Shown one piece after another: positions 40,163 through 49,456 of a stretch of DNA of 64,000 bases. Made by a program: the position numbers and the translations under genes. The notes under the pieces are model-generated. The model had not been told where the DNA came from, ran no database searches, and worked only from the letters and a program-made list of their open reading frames with translations. Source of the stretch: Ruegeria sp. Alg231-54 (GTDB lineage Bacteria > Pseudomonadota > Alphaproteobacteria > Rhodobacterales > Rhodobacteraceae); contig NZ_FREZ01000024.1 in NCBI RefSeq assembly GCF_900143525.1, positions 1-64,000 on the forward strand. Direction: 5' to 3'. Numbering within the stretch: position 1 is the stretch's first letter; the number at the start of each line of letters is the position of its first letter.

Positions 40163-43100
40163 CTATTCTGCCGGCAGCGCAGGGGGCGTTTGCTGGATCG
40201 TGGGGGAGATCTCTCGGTTCACGCGATTGAGCGCGAGCCGTTTCCAGATCACGAATACTGCGGGAATGACGAAAAGCGTAAGGAGGGTGGCTGTCACCAT
40301 GCCCCCAATCATCGGCGCAGCGATGCGCTGCATGATTTCAGAGCCTGTACCGGTGCCATACATGATGGGTATCAGTGCCGCGAAGATCGTGGCTACAGTC
40401 ATCACCTTTGGCCGAACCCGAAGAACTGCTCCTTCGAACACCGCGTCTTCGATGTCGTCACGTGTCAGCTTTCGCAGTTCCGACTGCGCTAGCACTCGAC
40501 GTTTCTCCCAGGCGAGATTGAGGTACAACAACATGACAATCGCTGTTTCCACTGCAACTCCCGCCAGCGCGATGAAACCTACGAGTACAGCTATCGAAAT
40601 ATCGAAGTTAAGATACCACAGGAACCAAACCCCACCTGCCAGTGCGACCGGAAGCGCTGCAAGAATTATCCCTACCTCAATCACCCGATTGAACGCCAAG
40701 AAAAGCATGAGCGTGATAATTAGCAGGGTTGCAGGAGCAACGATCGTCAGCCTGTCCTGCATTCTCTCTATGTACTCATACTGCCCCGACCAGGTCAGCG
40801 AATAACCTGGAGGTAGGTTGACCTTTTCTGCAACCGTCTCTTGTGCTTCGGCCACATATCCGCCGAGGTCACGCCCCGCTATGTCGATGAACACAAACCC
40901 AGTTCGTCGAGCGTTCTCTGATCGTATCATTCCCGGCCCGTCAATTATTCGAATATCGGCGAGAGCGGACAGTGGCACATGAGCACCCGACGGCGTTACA
41001 ACAGGCAGGTTTTCGAGCCGTTCCGGGCTGTCTCGCCATGCTTGAGGGTACCGTAGATTTATCGGAAACCTCTCAAGTCCCTCTACTGATTCCGACACTT
41101 GCATACCGCCAATTGCGGTCTGCACTACGTCCTGAACTTCGCGAACACTCATCATGTATCGGGAGGCCGCATCTCGTTTGACGTCGATTTCGATGAAACG
41201 CCCGCCAACAGGTCGCTCTGCGTAAGCGGAAGCCGTTCCATCAATATCGGCGACCGCACGTTCTACTTCGATCCCAATCTCTGTAATGACCTCCAAGTCG
41301 GTGCCGGATATTTTGACACCGACAGGTGTGCGGATTCCCGTCGCAAGCATGTCGATGCGGTTCTTGATAGGTTGGATCCAAACATTTGTGACACCCGGAA
41401 CCTGCACGATACGGTCAAGCTCTTCCCGGATTTTCTCCATTGTCATACCCTGCCGCCATTCTTTTTCCGGCTTGAGTTGGATGGTTGTCTCCACCATGGT
41501 TAGCGGTGCGGGATCAGTTGCAGTCTCCGCACGCCCAACTTTGCCGTGTATGGTTTCGACCTCGGGCAAGGTCGCGATTAGACGATTGGTCTGTTGCAGC
41601 ACCTCACGGGCTTTGCCCGTTGAAATCCCCGGGTAGAAGCTCGGCATGTAGAGAAAGTCGCCTTCGTTCAACTCAGGCATGAATTCAGAGCCGATTCTCT
41701 GGTAGGGGTACCACATCGACGACACGAGAACGCCGGCCAAAAGTGTTGTCGCCCAAGGCCAGGCAATTGCCGCGTCCAGAAATGGACGATACAGGTACAC
41801 GACCAAACGATTAAGCGGGTTTTTTCGCTCCGGTAGTATGCGTCCCCTTACAAAGTAGCCCATCAAAACTGGAACAAGTGTTATCGACAGGATGGCGGCC
41901 GCTGCCATGGCGTATGTCTTAGTATAAGCGAGCGGAGAGAAGAGCCTACCTTCCTGATTTTCCAGAACGAAGACAGGAAGAAAACTAACCGTAATGATCG
42001 CCAGAGAATAAAATAAGGCAGGTCCCACCTCAGAAGCGCATTCTTGCACGATCCGCCATCTGTTCTCTGCTGTCAGCTTTTCTTTTTCCAACCGCCTGTG
42101 CATCGCCTCAATCATCACAATCGATGCATCGACCATTGCACCAATAGCGATTGCTATGCCGCCAAGCGACATAATATTTGCGTTTACTCCTTGTGCTTTC
42201 ATCAGAATAAACGCGGCAAAGATGCCCAACGGGAGCGACAGAAGAATTACGAGGGATGACCTAAGATGAAGGAGAAAAGCTGCACACACCAGAACCACGA
42301 CGATGAATTCCTGCGTCAGTTTCTTCTGGAGGTTATCGATAGCGCGCTCGATCACTCCTGATCGGTCGTAGGTCGCTATGATTTCGACCCCTTCCGGCAG
42401 GTTTGAACGCAACTCTTCAATGCGTGCTTCCACTGCTTTGATGGTCGCCAACGCGTTTCCACCCCAACGTAGGATGACAACTCCACCAACCGCATCTCCT
42501 TGCCCGTCGAACTCTCCGACACCACGCCGCATTTCAGGCCCCAGCCGGATTTCAGCGACGTCGCCAAGGGTCAGAGCGGCACCACGCTCGTTGACCATCA
42601 ATGGCGCGCTTGCAAGATCTGACAATTCATCAATGTAGCCCGACGACCGCACCATGAATTCGGCCTCACCCATCTCAATGACGCTACCGCCCGTCTCACG
42701 GTTGGCCGCCTGTATAGCGGTTCTCAATTGTGCAAGTGTTATGTCATAGGCACGTAGTTTGTTTGGGTCGACGACGACCTGATACTGTTTGACCATACCG
42801 CCGATGGTTGCAACTTCTGAGACGCCTTCCACGGCTTGCAATTCATATTTCAGAAACCAATCCTGCAGAGTCCTGAGCTGCGCCAGATCATGATTTCCAG
42901 TTCTGTCAACCAACACATATTGATAAATCCACCCCACTCCAGTCGCATCTGGACCAAGTTGCGGTGACACCCCTTCGGGCAAACTGCCGGTAATCTGCCC
43001 CAGGTACTCCAGCACACGCGACCGAGCCCAGTAGAGGTCCGTTCCGTCTTCGAAGACGACATACACAAAGCTGTCTCCAAAGAACGAGAACCCGCGAACG

Positions 43101-43342
43101 TCTTTTGCACTAGGTACGGCCAATAACGCTGTCGCAAGTGGATATGTTATCTGGTTTTCAACAACTTGAGGTGCTTGTCCAGCATATGGCGTACGAACAA
43201 TTACTTGGACATCCGACAGGTCTGGGATTGCATCTACTGGAGTCTCACGAATGGCCCAAATGCCCGCAACCCCCATCATAAATGCGAGCGCTAAGATGAC
43301 GAACCTGTTTGCGAGAGAAGAACGAATTATTGCCGGTATCAC
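40163..43342 (-). CDS. cusA: Heavy-metal RND pump CusA
   Basis: This 1059-residue protein is an HME-RND inner-membrane pump that expels Cu(I)/Ag(I) through CusC with proton power. It has the twelve-helix, two-half layout of RND pumps, a start of MIPAIIRSSLANRFVILALA, and the helix-4 motif GAMVDASIVMIEAMHRRLE with the proton-relay Asp. The HME hallmark VWIQPIKNRIDMLATGIRTP is present. The gene starts with GTG overlapping the cusB stop (GTGA at 43339-43342), so translation is coupled. No cusC-like outer-membrane factor is seen in this unit; another TolC-type protein must serve. Confidence 0.96.
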   Translation of the reverse strand: MIPAIIRSSLANRFVILALAFMMGVAGIWAIRETPVDAIPDLSDVQVIVRTPYAGQAPQVVENQITYPLATALLAVPSAKDVRGFSFFGDSFVYVVFEDGTDLYWARSRVLEYLGQITGSLPEGVSPQLGPDATGVGWIYQYVLVDRTGNHDLAQLRTLQDWFLKYELQAVEGVSEVATIGGMVKQYQVVVDPNKLRAYDITLAQLRTAIQAANRETGGSVIEMGEAEFMVRSSGYIDELSDLASAPLMVNERGAALTLGDVAEIRLGPEMRRGVGEFDGQGDAVGGVVILRWGGNALATIKAVEARIEELRSNLPEGVEIIATYDRSGVIERAIDNLQKKLTQEFIVVVLVCAAFLLHLRSSLVILLSLPLGIFAAFILMKAQGVNANIMSLGGIAIAIGAMVDASIVMIEAMHRRLEKEKLTAENRWRIVQECASEVGPALFYSLAIITVSFLPVFVLENQEGRLFSPLAYTKTYAMAAAAILSITLVPVLMGYFVRGRILPERKNPLNRLVVYLYRPFLDAAIAWPWATTLLAGVLVSSMWYPYQRIGSEFMPELNEGDFLYMPSFYPGISTGKAREVLQQTNRLIATLPEVETIHGKVGRAETATDPAPLTMVETTIQLKPEKEWRQGMTMEKIREELDRIVQVPGVTNVWIQPIKNRIDMLATGIRTPVGVKISGTDLEVITEIGIEVERAVADIDGTASAYAERPVGGRFIEIDVKRDAASRYMMSVREVQDVVQTAIGGMQVSESVEGLERFPINLRYPQAWRDSPERLENLPVVTPSGAHVPLSALADIRIIDGPGMIRSENARRTGFVFIDIAGRDLGGYVAEAQETVAEKVNLPPGYSLTWSGQYEYIERMQDRLTIVAPATLLIITLMLFLAFNRVIEVGIILAALPVALAGGVWFLWYLNFDISIAVLVGFIALAGVAVETAIVMLLYLNLAWEKRRVLAQSELRKLTRDDIEDAVFEGAVLRVRPKVMTVATIFAALIPIMYGTGTGSEIMQRIAAPMIGGMVTATLLTLFVIPAVFVIWKRLALNRVNREISPTIQQTPPALPAE

Positions 43343-45534
43343 TGCGTGACACTCCCATCAAGCACGACCTCTAACAAAGTCATCGAAAAGTCTGGGTTGC
43401 GGCGAAGGATCAAAGAAACATCTATCCCTACTGGCAGACTTGAAACGTCGACCCCATCCGCAACCGGGATATCCATAGTCATGCCCGGCATGCCGATATC
43501 GGTCATTGGACCATGTGTTACATTCGCGGTACGTGAGTTCGAGTCTAAACTGTTAATCCGGCCAGAGATCTGAAGCGGCGGCGCGATAGGCGTTGCCCCA
43601 GCCAACACCATTGTCATCCCATCTTCGCGCGCGAAAGTCAGAGTCATTTCAGGGCCAACTTCGAGCATGCTTGTGTCCAGTGTTGGCTCTAATGGGAAAT
43701 CCATGGTCATTCCCGGCATGCCAATCTCAGTCATCGGCCCGTGTGTGATGGTCGCAGTTCCCGCCTCAACATTAACGAGGTTGATCGTGCCGGTGACTAC
43801 AATCGGTGGAGCAGAAGGCGTGTCGGTTTCTTCGGGTTCAACGGAATCGGTCAGCGTAGAGCCCTCTTCGCGAACTGCTACAATCGAGAACATTCCCCCT
43901 TCCCCCTCAGCCAGATCAAACTCAATTGGCATGTCGATCGGCACGGTTGTTAGATCTACTCCCACTACAGGCAAATCCATTGTCATGGCCGGCCAACCGA
44001 GCTCGGGGATCGGACCGTGCTCAAGCGTCAATTTGCCGTCTGAAGTGACAGCGCGTGCGACTCCTAAACCAGTTCCGGCAATACCATCGTCTGGCGCAAG
44101 CTCCATCAGGCTCAAAAGCCCATCCGCACCCCGGGCAATAACGAAAACAACTGCATCGCCAGCGTTCAAACGGTCGAGCGAAATTCCCGATCTCACCGGA
44201 AACTCCGAAGTCATAGCAGGCCAATCGAGGCTTTCGAGAACGTCGTGACGAACAGTTGCCATCCGATTTTCGACATTGAGTGAAACCAGGGTTCCTGCAC
44301 CGCGTGCCGGTTCGGCTTCTGTTGGCGCCATACGCGTGAAACCGGCGCTCAATGCACTTTCACTGTCGATTAGAAATTGTGCGGATGCGACAACCTCTTC
44401 GCCGGGTCCAAGCCCTTGTAGAACTTCCGTTCGCCCACCCTCGCCGAAACTGTCTCGAAGACCTGTTGTCACCAATCTTGGGCGAAATGATCCCTCGCCC
44501 GTTTTCAAGATGACGCGTTCCGCCGAACCGGTTCGTATTAATGCCTCTGATGGTACAGTGAGAACATTTCGGCTTTCATCTGGTATAAGGCTGACACTTC
44601 CAAACATGCCTGGCCGCAGCACGCCGTCAGAGTTATCGAAACTCAGCCTTACGGGAAGAGTTCGGGTTTGCGGATCAAGCTCAGGGTAAATATAGTCGAT
44701 GTCGCCTTCGAAGATACGGCCGGGTAGGTGCTCGAATCTTGCTATCGCGCGCATATTCTCCGACAAACGCGCAATATCTCGCTCGAATACATCGACGATC
44801 AGCCATACTTCGGAAAGATCGGTGACCGAAAACGCAAGCGTGCCTGGCTGCAGGTACATTCCATCGGCGGCATTCAGCGCTATGACAACACCGTTTTGAG
44901 GCGCTTCAATTTCCACGTTTCGAACCAACTCACCGCCCGCCTCAATCTCTGCAACCTGACGTGCGGACATACCGTGGCTGATCAACTTATTGCGCGCCGC
45001 GTCTAAAATGCGCGGGTCACCAGCTTCGACAGAGCGCACAAGATCGCCGGTCGCGGCTGCGATCAGCGGCGAAAAGAGTTCGAATAGAACTTGCCCCTTC
45101 TCAACGCGATCACCGACCGCGCGAACTTTCAGTTGCTCAATCCAACCTTCAACACGCGTATGAACGTGGTTGGTCAAGTGTTCGTCAAAGCCGACGAAAC
45201 CCACCGTCTCGATACGAGGCTCGATATCCGTCATGCGTGCAACCGCAGTTCGCACGCCAATTGCGTTGATTTCCGCAGCGCTTAGGGTGACTTCTTCAGG
45301 GTCGCCGGTAGGTTCCTGCCCAGAATACACCGGGATCAGGTCCATACCCATCGGCGATTTTCCAGGTTCTGGCTGCCGAAAATTCGGGTCCATCGGTGCT
45401 ACCCAATAAAGAACTTCTGGTTCGTTCGACTGCCCCTGATCGATTGGGTTCAAGTATAGTCTTTCAAGAATGACACCTCCACCCAGACCAAACGCCAAGG
45501 CAAGAACTGATAGTGCCGCATATCTTCCACGCAT
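43339..45534 (-). CDS. cusB: CusB adaptor with four CusF-like domains
   Basis: This 731-residue periplasmic adaptor links CusA to an outer-membrane channel. The N-terminal membrane helix is followed by the usual CusB metal segment (YWVAPMDPNFRQPEPGKSP, with MGMDLIPVY), then the lipoyl/hairpin region (VRAVGDRVEKGQVLFELFSP) and beta domains. Ordinary CusB ends near residue 400. This one continues with four tandem CusF-like domains: DWPAMTSEF, GWPAMTMDL, GMPGMTMDF and GMPGMTMDI mark their copper loops, each except the first preceded by HGP. Repeats 3 and 4 replace the Trp that stacks on Cu(I) in CusF with Met, and repeat 1 lacks the second Met. A separate cusF gene follows. AGGAG precedes the start. 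Confidence 0.94.
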   Translation of the reverse strand: MRGRYAALSVLALAFGLGGGVILERLYLNPIDQGQSNEPEVLYWVAPMDPNFRQPEPGKSPMGMDLIPVYSGQEPTGDPEEVTLSAAEINAIGVRTAVARMTDIEPRIETVGFVGFDEHLTNHVHTRVEGWIEQLKVRAVGDRVEKGQVLFELFSPLIAAATGDLVRSVEAGDPRILDAARNKLISHGMSARQVAEIEAGGELVRNVEIEAPQNGVVIALNAADGMYLQPGTLAFSVTDLSEVWLIVDVFERDIARLSENMRAIARFEHLPGRIFEGDIDYIYPELDPQTRTLPVRLSFDNSDGVLRPGMFGSVSLIPDESRNVLTVPSEALIRTGSAERVILKTGEGSFRPRLVTTGLRDSFGEGGRTEVLQGLGPGEEVVASAQFLIDSESALSAGFTRMAPTEAEPARGAGTLVSLNVENRMATVRHDVLESLDWPAMTSEFPVRSGISLDRLNAGDAVVFVIARGADGLLSLMELAPDDGIAGTGLGVARAVTSDGKLTLEHGPIPELGWPAMTMDLPVVGVDLTTVPIDMPIEFDLAEGEGGMFSIVAVREEGSTLTDSVEPEETDTPSAPPIVVTGTINLVNVEAGTATITHGPMTEIGMPGMTMDFPLEPTLDTSMLEVGPEMTLTFAREDGMTMVLAGATPIAPPLQISGRINSLDSNSRTANVTHGPMTDIGMPGMTMDIPVADGVDVSSLPVGIDVSLILRRNPDFSMTLLEVVLDGSVTQ
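43345..44300 (-). repeat. Four tandem CusF-like coding repeats
   Basis: The 3' end of cusB encodes four related units of about 75-90 codons, approximately 44295-44080, 44067-43870, 43800-43590 and 43570-43350. Each has the order beta-strand (GTxxxV/GRINSL), HGP-like His loop, [W/M]PxMTxDF/L loop, and a closing strand. Units 3 and 4 are the most similar to each other (ITHGPMTEIGMPGMTMDF, VTHGPMTDIGMPGMTMDI), which suggests a recent duplication. Confidence 0.85.
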
Positions 45535-45609
45535 AATAATCTCCTGACGGTCGCAGTGATTGCTCGAACCGATTCAACATAAAAACCCGCATTTGCAGGC
45601 CTTTGAATG

Positions 45610-45990
45610 TTAGGAGATTTGGGGAGGACGATCGGGAGCCAGAAGCTCTTGGGAAATATGGGTGTCCGTAGCCATGTTATGGTCTTGCTGCCCAAAAGCT
45701 GCGGCCAATAAAGAAAGACCAACATGGGCCGGATATTCACCAACGCAACAGATGCCCGAATGGCATTCTCCGTTATGATTCACGTGGAATTGGCCGGTCG
45801 TAGGATGTAAACCGCTATGGTCGTGTTTGAAGTCTGATAACTTAGCAACGAGTGACAAACCGTAACGGTCATGGGTGTTACTGCTTTTCATGTCACTGCT
45901 CGCGACAGCAACGGTGCCGACGAATGTCATCGCCAAGCAGACGCATGTTAATAACGTCATTCGCAACACAGAGACAAACTTACACTCCAT
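45610..45990 (-). CDS. Small exported CX5C protein (copy 3)
   Basis: This protein of about 126 residues has a hydrophobic export signal (MTLLTCVCLAMTFVGTVAVA), several histidines, the motif GECHSGICC and a tail ending PDRPPQIS. It shares a layout with the proteins at 26150, 34357 and 53604. I place the start at MECKFVS (45990), after GCGGA; an ATG ten codons later (45960) is possible, and the upstream one (46065) has no ribosome site. It is directly before cusB and follows an inverted repeat at 46099. Metal binding or sensing in the periplasm is inferred. Confidence 0.65.
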   Translation of the reverse strand: MECKFVSVLRMTLLTCVCLAMTFVGTVAVASSDMKSSNTHDRYGLSLVAKLSDFKHDHSGLHPTTGQFHVNHNGECHSGICCVGEYPAHVGLSLLAAAFGQQDHNMATDTHISQELLAPDRPPQIS

Positions 45991-46098
45991 TCCGCACACG
46001 TAGTGCGATCGTGGCGTGTGTGCAAGCCAGGCAGTGAAAAAAGCAGGTGATTTGAAGCGCTGCATTTTAAAAGGCAGATTTCCGCGAGTGCAAATCTC

Positions 46099-46123
46099 AA
46101 ACTGCCAAAACTGGAGGCAGTTT
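46099..46123. promoter_or_regulatory. Inverted repeat upstream of CX5C-cusBAF unit
   Basis: AAACTGCC (46099-46106) and GGCAGTTT (46116-46123) form a perfect 8-bp inverted repeat around nine bases. It lies between the cueR stop and the start of the small exported gene. There is no T-run, so an operator is somewhat more likely than a terminator. It does not match the CueR-type boxes or the GATACAAA repeats. Confidence 0.5.
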
Positions 46124-46137
46124 ATAGACGAACGCAG

Positions 46138-46524
46138 CTAAGATTGGCCGAGTTTTTTTAAGATCGGGCAGTCAGGGCGATGGTCACCGGCGCATTCATC
46201 AATAAGATGAGTCAGTGTTGCATGCATGGCCTTCAAGTCTGTAATCTTGGCATCTATCTCATTTAGGTTTTGTTTGGCGATTTCTTTCACGTCTGCGCTT
46301 GCGCGTTCTTTATCCTCGTATAACGCGAGTAGCGAGCGACAATCCTCAATGGTGAACCCCAAAGAACGGGCTCGCCCAATGAAGGCCAGCTTGTGCAGCT
46401 CCTTTTCGTCAAAATGGCGATATCCATTCAGGCTGCGCCTGGGTTTGATGAAACCGATATCCTCGTAATAGCGGATGGTCTTGGCTGGCAAACCCGAACG
46501 TTCTGCTACATCTCCGATATTCAC
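46138..46524 (-). CDS. cueR: Copper-sensing MerR-family regulator CueR
   Basis: This 128-residue activator senses cytoplasmic Cu(I). The DNA-binding head is standard (MNIGDVAERSGLPAKTIRYY), with the wing region NGYRHFDE, and a dimerisation helix follows. The metal loop CAGDHRPDCPIL holds the two cysteines of CueR spaced as in copper sensors, and no extra Cys typical of mercury or zinc sensors is seen. The start codon is GTG at 46524 after AGGAG. It is 15 bases after the ATPase gene and in the same direction, so copA and cueR are cotranscribed from a CueR-type promoter; positive autoregulation is likely. Confidence 0.93.
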   Translation of the reverse strand: MNIGDVAERSGLPAKTIRYYEDIGFIKPRRSLNGYRHFDEKELHKLAFIGRARSLGFTIEDCRSLLALYEDKERASADVKEIAKQNLNEIDAKITDLKAMHATLTHLIDECAGDHRPDCPILKKLGQS

Positions 46525-46539
46525 AGCGGTTCTCCTAAT

Positions 46540-49050
46540 CTATTCAGCAGGCGCTGAACGCAGCGCCTGCTCGGTGTTTTTTGAGCTCTGCTCTCGGCCA
46601 ACTTTGTTGGGCTTTACCCAACGCAACCGCAGCGCGTTGGTCAAAACAAATACACTGGACAGAGCCATGGCACCTGCAGCTAATACCGGCGACAGCAGCG
46701 GGCCACCAAACGGATAAAGCACCCCCGCTGCAACCGGTATGAGCAGAGTGTTGTAGCTGAACGCCCAGAACAGGTTTTGGCGGATGTTACTCATAGTTCT
46801 CTGACTAATGTCGAAAGCGTTGACCACGCCTGTCAGGTCGCCTGACATCAGAACGACGTCAGCCGCCTCGATGGCGATGTCAGTGCCTGTGCCGATCGCA
46901 ATTCCTACGTCAGCAGCCGCAAGCGCGGGTGCATCATTGATACCATCACCCACAAAGGCCAGTTTCCCGCCATTTGAACGCAGATCCTGCAACGCAGATA
47001 CTTTACCCTCGGGCAGAACCTCGGCCACGACATGATCGATGCCAAGCTGCGCCGCGATGGATTTGGCAGTAGCGGTATTGTCGCCGGTGATCATCGCTAC
47101 TTTCAGGCCCAGTCCGTGCAAAGCTTCAATTGCGTCTGGCGTGGTGGTTTTGATTGGGTCCGCCACAGCGATTACGGCCGCGATAACCCCGTCTACGGCA
47201 GCATAAAGCGGAGTCTTTCCGTTGATTGCCAGTTCAGCGCCTCGATCAGACAGCGCGCCCATTTCAACCTCTTCTCGGGTCATCAGGCGGTCGGCCCCTA
47301 TCAGGATTGTATGGCCTTCGACTGAGGCGCTTACCCCGTAGCCGGTGATCGACGTGAAGTCTTCTGGCTTGGGAAGCTCCAGACCACGGGTTTCAGCCGC
47401 GCGCACGATGGCCGTGGCGATTGGATGTTCGGATGTAACCTCGACGGCCGCAACAAGGCGCAGAACCTCATCCTCGGTCATTCCTTCGGCCACAATCAGA
47501 TCGGTCAGTTCCGGACGCCCTTCGGTCAAGGTCCCCGTCTTGTCTACCGCAACAACAGTGGTTTCCTGTAGCATTTGCAGGGCGTCGCCCTTGCGGAACA
47601 ACACGCCCATTTCGGCCGCGCGCCCGGTGCCGACCATGATTGAGGTTGGTGTGGCCAACCCCATGGCGCAGGGGCAGGCGATGATCAGTACCGCAACCCC
47701 GGCCACCAACGCCAGGCTGAGCGCGGGATCGGGTCCGAACACAAGCCAAACCAACACAGTCATAACGGCTACAGCAATCACCACTGGCACGAACCACAGC
47801 GTGATGCGGTCGACCAGGCCTTGAATTGGAAGCTTGGCACCTTGTGCTTGTTCGACCATCTGGATTATCTGGGCCAACATAGTGTCTGCGCCGATCTTTT
47901 CGGCCCGGTACGTCAATGCACCAGCGCCGTTTACGGTCCCTCCGATCACAGTTGCGCCTTCGGTCTTTTCGACAGGAACCGGCTCGCCGGAGATCATGCT
48001 CTCATCGACATATGACGCGCCGGTCATTACGGCACCATCCACCGCGATCTTTTCGCCCGGGCGAACGTGCACAAGATTGCCCACAACGATTTGCTCAATC
48101 GGAAGCTCAACAACCGATCCGTCGCGCTCGACTCGCGCTGTTTTTGCCTGCAGACCAACCAGTTTGCGGATCGCTTCGCCAGTTCGACCCTTGGCGCGCG
48201 CCTCGAGGAACCGCCCCAGCAAGATAAGAACCACGATTACCGCAGCGGCCTCGTAGTAGACGTTTGCGGCTCCCGCCGGAAGGATACTTGGCGTAAAGGT
48301 GGAGATAAGCGAAAACCCATAGGCCGCCGAAGTGCCCAAGGCCACCAAGGAATTCATGTCCGGCGCGCCTTTGAACAAGGACGGAAAACCTTTTGTATAG
48401 AACTGCAATCCTGGCCCAAAGAGAACGATCGTGGTCAGAAGGAACTGTAGGTAATAGCTGTTCTGGATACCGATCGTACTGGCAATCAGGTGGTGCATGC
48501 CCGGAATAACATGCGAGCCCATTTCAAGGATGAAAACCGGCAAAGCGAGCAAGGCGGCAAAGCTTGTTCGTCGGGCCAACTGTCGGATCTCTGCCGCTTT
48601 GCGGTCTTGTGGTTCGGTCTGCATCGCGGATCGCAGGGTCGCCGGATAGCCTGCAGATGCCGCAAGTGCCGCGATGGATTCAGGCGTGGTGACACCCTCT
48701 GCATAACGCACAGTAGCACTTTCGGTGGCCAGATTGACCGACGCGGACAATACGCCATCATCAGCTTGCAAGGCGCGTTCAACGCGCCTTACACATGATG
48801 CGCAGGACATGTTCTGCACATCCAAAGTGACCTCTTCGGTCCGTACCGGGTATCCGGCGCTGCTTAGCGCATCAGCAATGGCCGATTTATCAGCTGGATC
48901 GGCGAAATCGACCTGAACGCTTTCGCTGGCAAGATTAACCGAAGCGGCATCTACCCCTGGAACAGCTTTCAGCGCGCGCTCGACCCGTCCTACGCAGGAA
49001 GCGCAGTTCATACCCTGAACCTGAAACCGCACATGTGAATTTTCAGTCAT
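46540..49050 (-). CDS. copA: Cu(I)-exporting P1B ATPase CopA
   Basis: This 836-residue pump moves Cu(I) from cytoplasm to periplasm. Two N-terminal HMA domains are present with GMNCASCVGRVE and NMSCASCVRRVE. The membrane ion site is IIACPCAMG, the phosphorylated Asp is in DKTGTLTEG, and SEHPIATAI and GDGINDAPAL complete the set. The C-terminus is a short tail (VKPNKVGREQSSKNTEQALR). It is the first gene of a copA-cueR unit and lies opposite copZ. A CueR-type promoter with a 19-base spacer lies at 49081-49111. The gene is intact and of usual length. Confidence 0.97.
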   Translation of the reverse strand: MTENSHVRFQVQGMNCASCVGRVERALKAVPGVDAASVNLASESVQVDFADPADKSAIADALSSAGYPVRTEEVTLDVQNMSCASCVRRVERALQADDGVLSASVNLATESATVRYAEGVTTPESIAALAASAGYPATLRSAMQTEPQDRKAAEIRQLARRTSFAALLALPVFILEMGSHVIPGMHHLIASTIGIQNSYYLQFLLTTIVLFGPGLQFYTKGFPSLFKGAPDMNSLVALGTSAAYGFSLISTFTPSILPAGAANVYYEAAAVIVVLILLGRFLEARAKGRTGEAIRKLVGLQAKTARVERDGSVVELPIEQIVVGNLVHVRPGEKIAVDGAVMTGASYVDESMISGEPVPVEKTEGATVIGGTVNGAGALTYRAEKIGADTMLAQIIQMVEQAQGAKLPIQGLVDRITLWFVPVVIAVAVMTVLVWLVFGPDPALSLALVAGVAVLIIACPCAMGLATPTSIMVGTGRAAEMGVLFRKGDALQMLQETTVVAVDKTGTLTEGRPELTDLIVAEGMTEDEVLRLVAAVEVTSEHPIATAIVRAAETRGLELPKPEDFTSITGYGVSASVEGHTILIGADRLMTREEVEMGALSDRGAELAINGKTPLYAAVDGVIAAVIAVADPIKTTTPDAIEALHGLGLKVAMITGDNTATAKSIAAQLGIDHVVAEVLPEGKVSALQDLRSNGGKLAFVGDGINDAPALAAADVGIAIGTGTDIAIEAADVVLMSGDLTGVVNAFDISQRTMSNIRQNLFWAFSYNTLLIPVAAGVLYPFGGPLLSPVLAAGAMALSSVFVLTNALRLRWVKPNKVGREQSSKNTEQALRSAPAE

Positions 49051-49080
49051 ATTGTCACCACTAATATTCTGCTGACGGGC

Positions 49081-49111
49081 AACATAAGGGTTCCAGCAAG
49101 TGGAAGGTCAA
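49081..49111 (-). promoter_or_regulatory. CueR-type promoter of copA-cueR
   Basis: On the minus strand TTGACC (49111-49106) and TATGTT (49086-49081) are separated by 19 bases, the long spacer typical of MerR-family promoters. The spacer holds the palindrome TTCCA-CTTGC-TGGAA. This matches known CueR operators closely. Confidence 0.85.
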
Positions 49112-49163
49112 GGGATGCGGTTGACTATTTTCCCACTAATCTTGGCGATCCAATAATCACGAC

Positions 49164-49194
49164 TTGACCTTCCTGTGCTGGAATACTCTAGCCG
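49164..49194 (+). promoter_or_regulatory. CueR-type promoter of copZ
   Basis: TTGACC (49164-49169) is followed by TTCCTGTGCTGGAATACTC and then TAGCCG, giving a 19-base spacer with TTCC..GGAA arms. The -10 is poorer than that of copA. It lies 29 bases before the copZ start codon. Confidence 0.75.
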
Positions 49195-49222
49195 GGACAC
49201 CGGAACGCAGGAGCAAACATCC

Positions 49223-49420
49223 ATGACGACCCTAAACATCCCAGAAATGAGCTGCGGGCATTGCAAGTCAGCTATCGAAAAAGCCGTCGCTAGGGTGTAT
49301 TCGTCTGCACAGTTGGACTTTGAAATGGAAAACCGCACGGTACGTGTCTTAAGCGCCAATCCACTTGATCGTATCCTTGCAGCCCTGAAATCCGAGGGAT
49401 ACGAAGCCACGGTCGCATGA
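49223..49420 (+). CDS. copZ: Copper chaperone CopZ
   Basis: This 65-residue protein is an Atx1-like HMA chaperone with the Cu(I) site MSCGHC (EMSCGHCKSAIEKAVA) and a single ferredoxin-like fold. It should carry Cu(I) to CopA or CueR in the cytoplasm. I start at MTTLNIPEM (49223), with AGGAGC upstream; the longer frame has no ribosome site. GHC rather than the usual xxC second residue is common in alphaproteobacterial copies. It is divergent from copA across two CueR-type promoters. Confidence 0.93.
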   Translation: MTTLNIPEMSCGHCKSAIEKAVARVYSSAQLDFEMENRTVRVLSANPLDRILAALKSEGYEATVA

Positions 49421-49456
49421 AAATTGGGGGAGCACATGCTGTCGCCCCCGTTGGCT

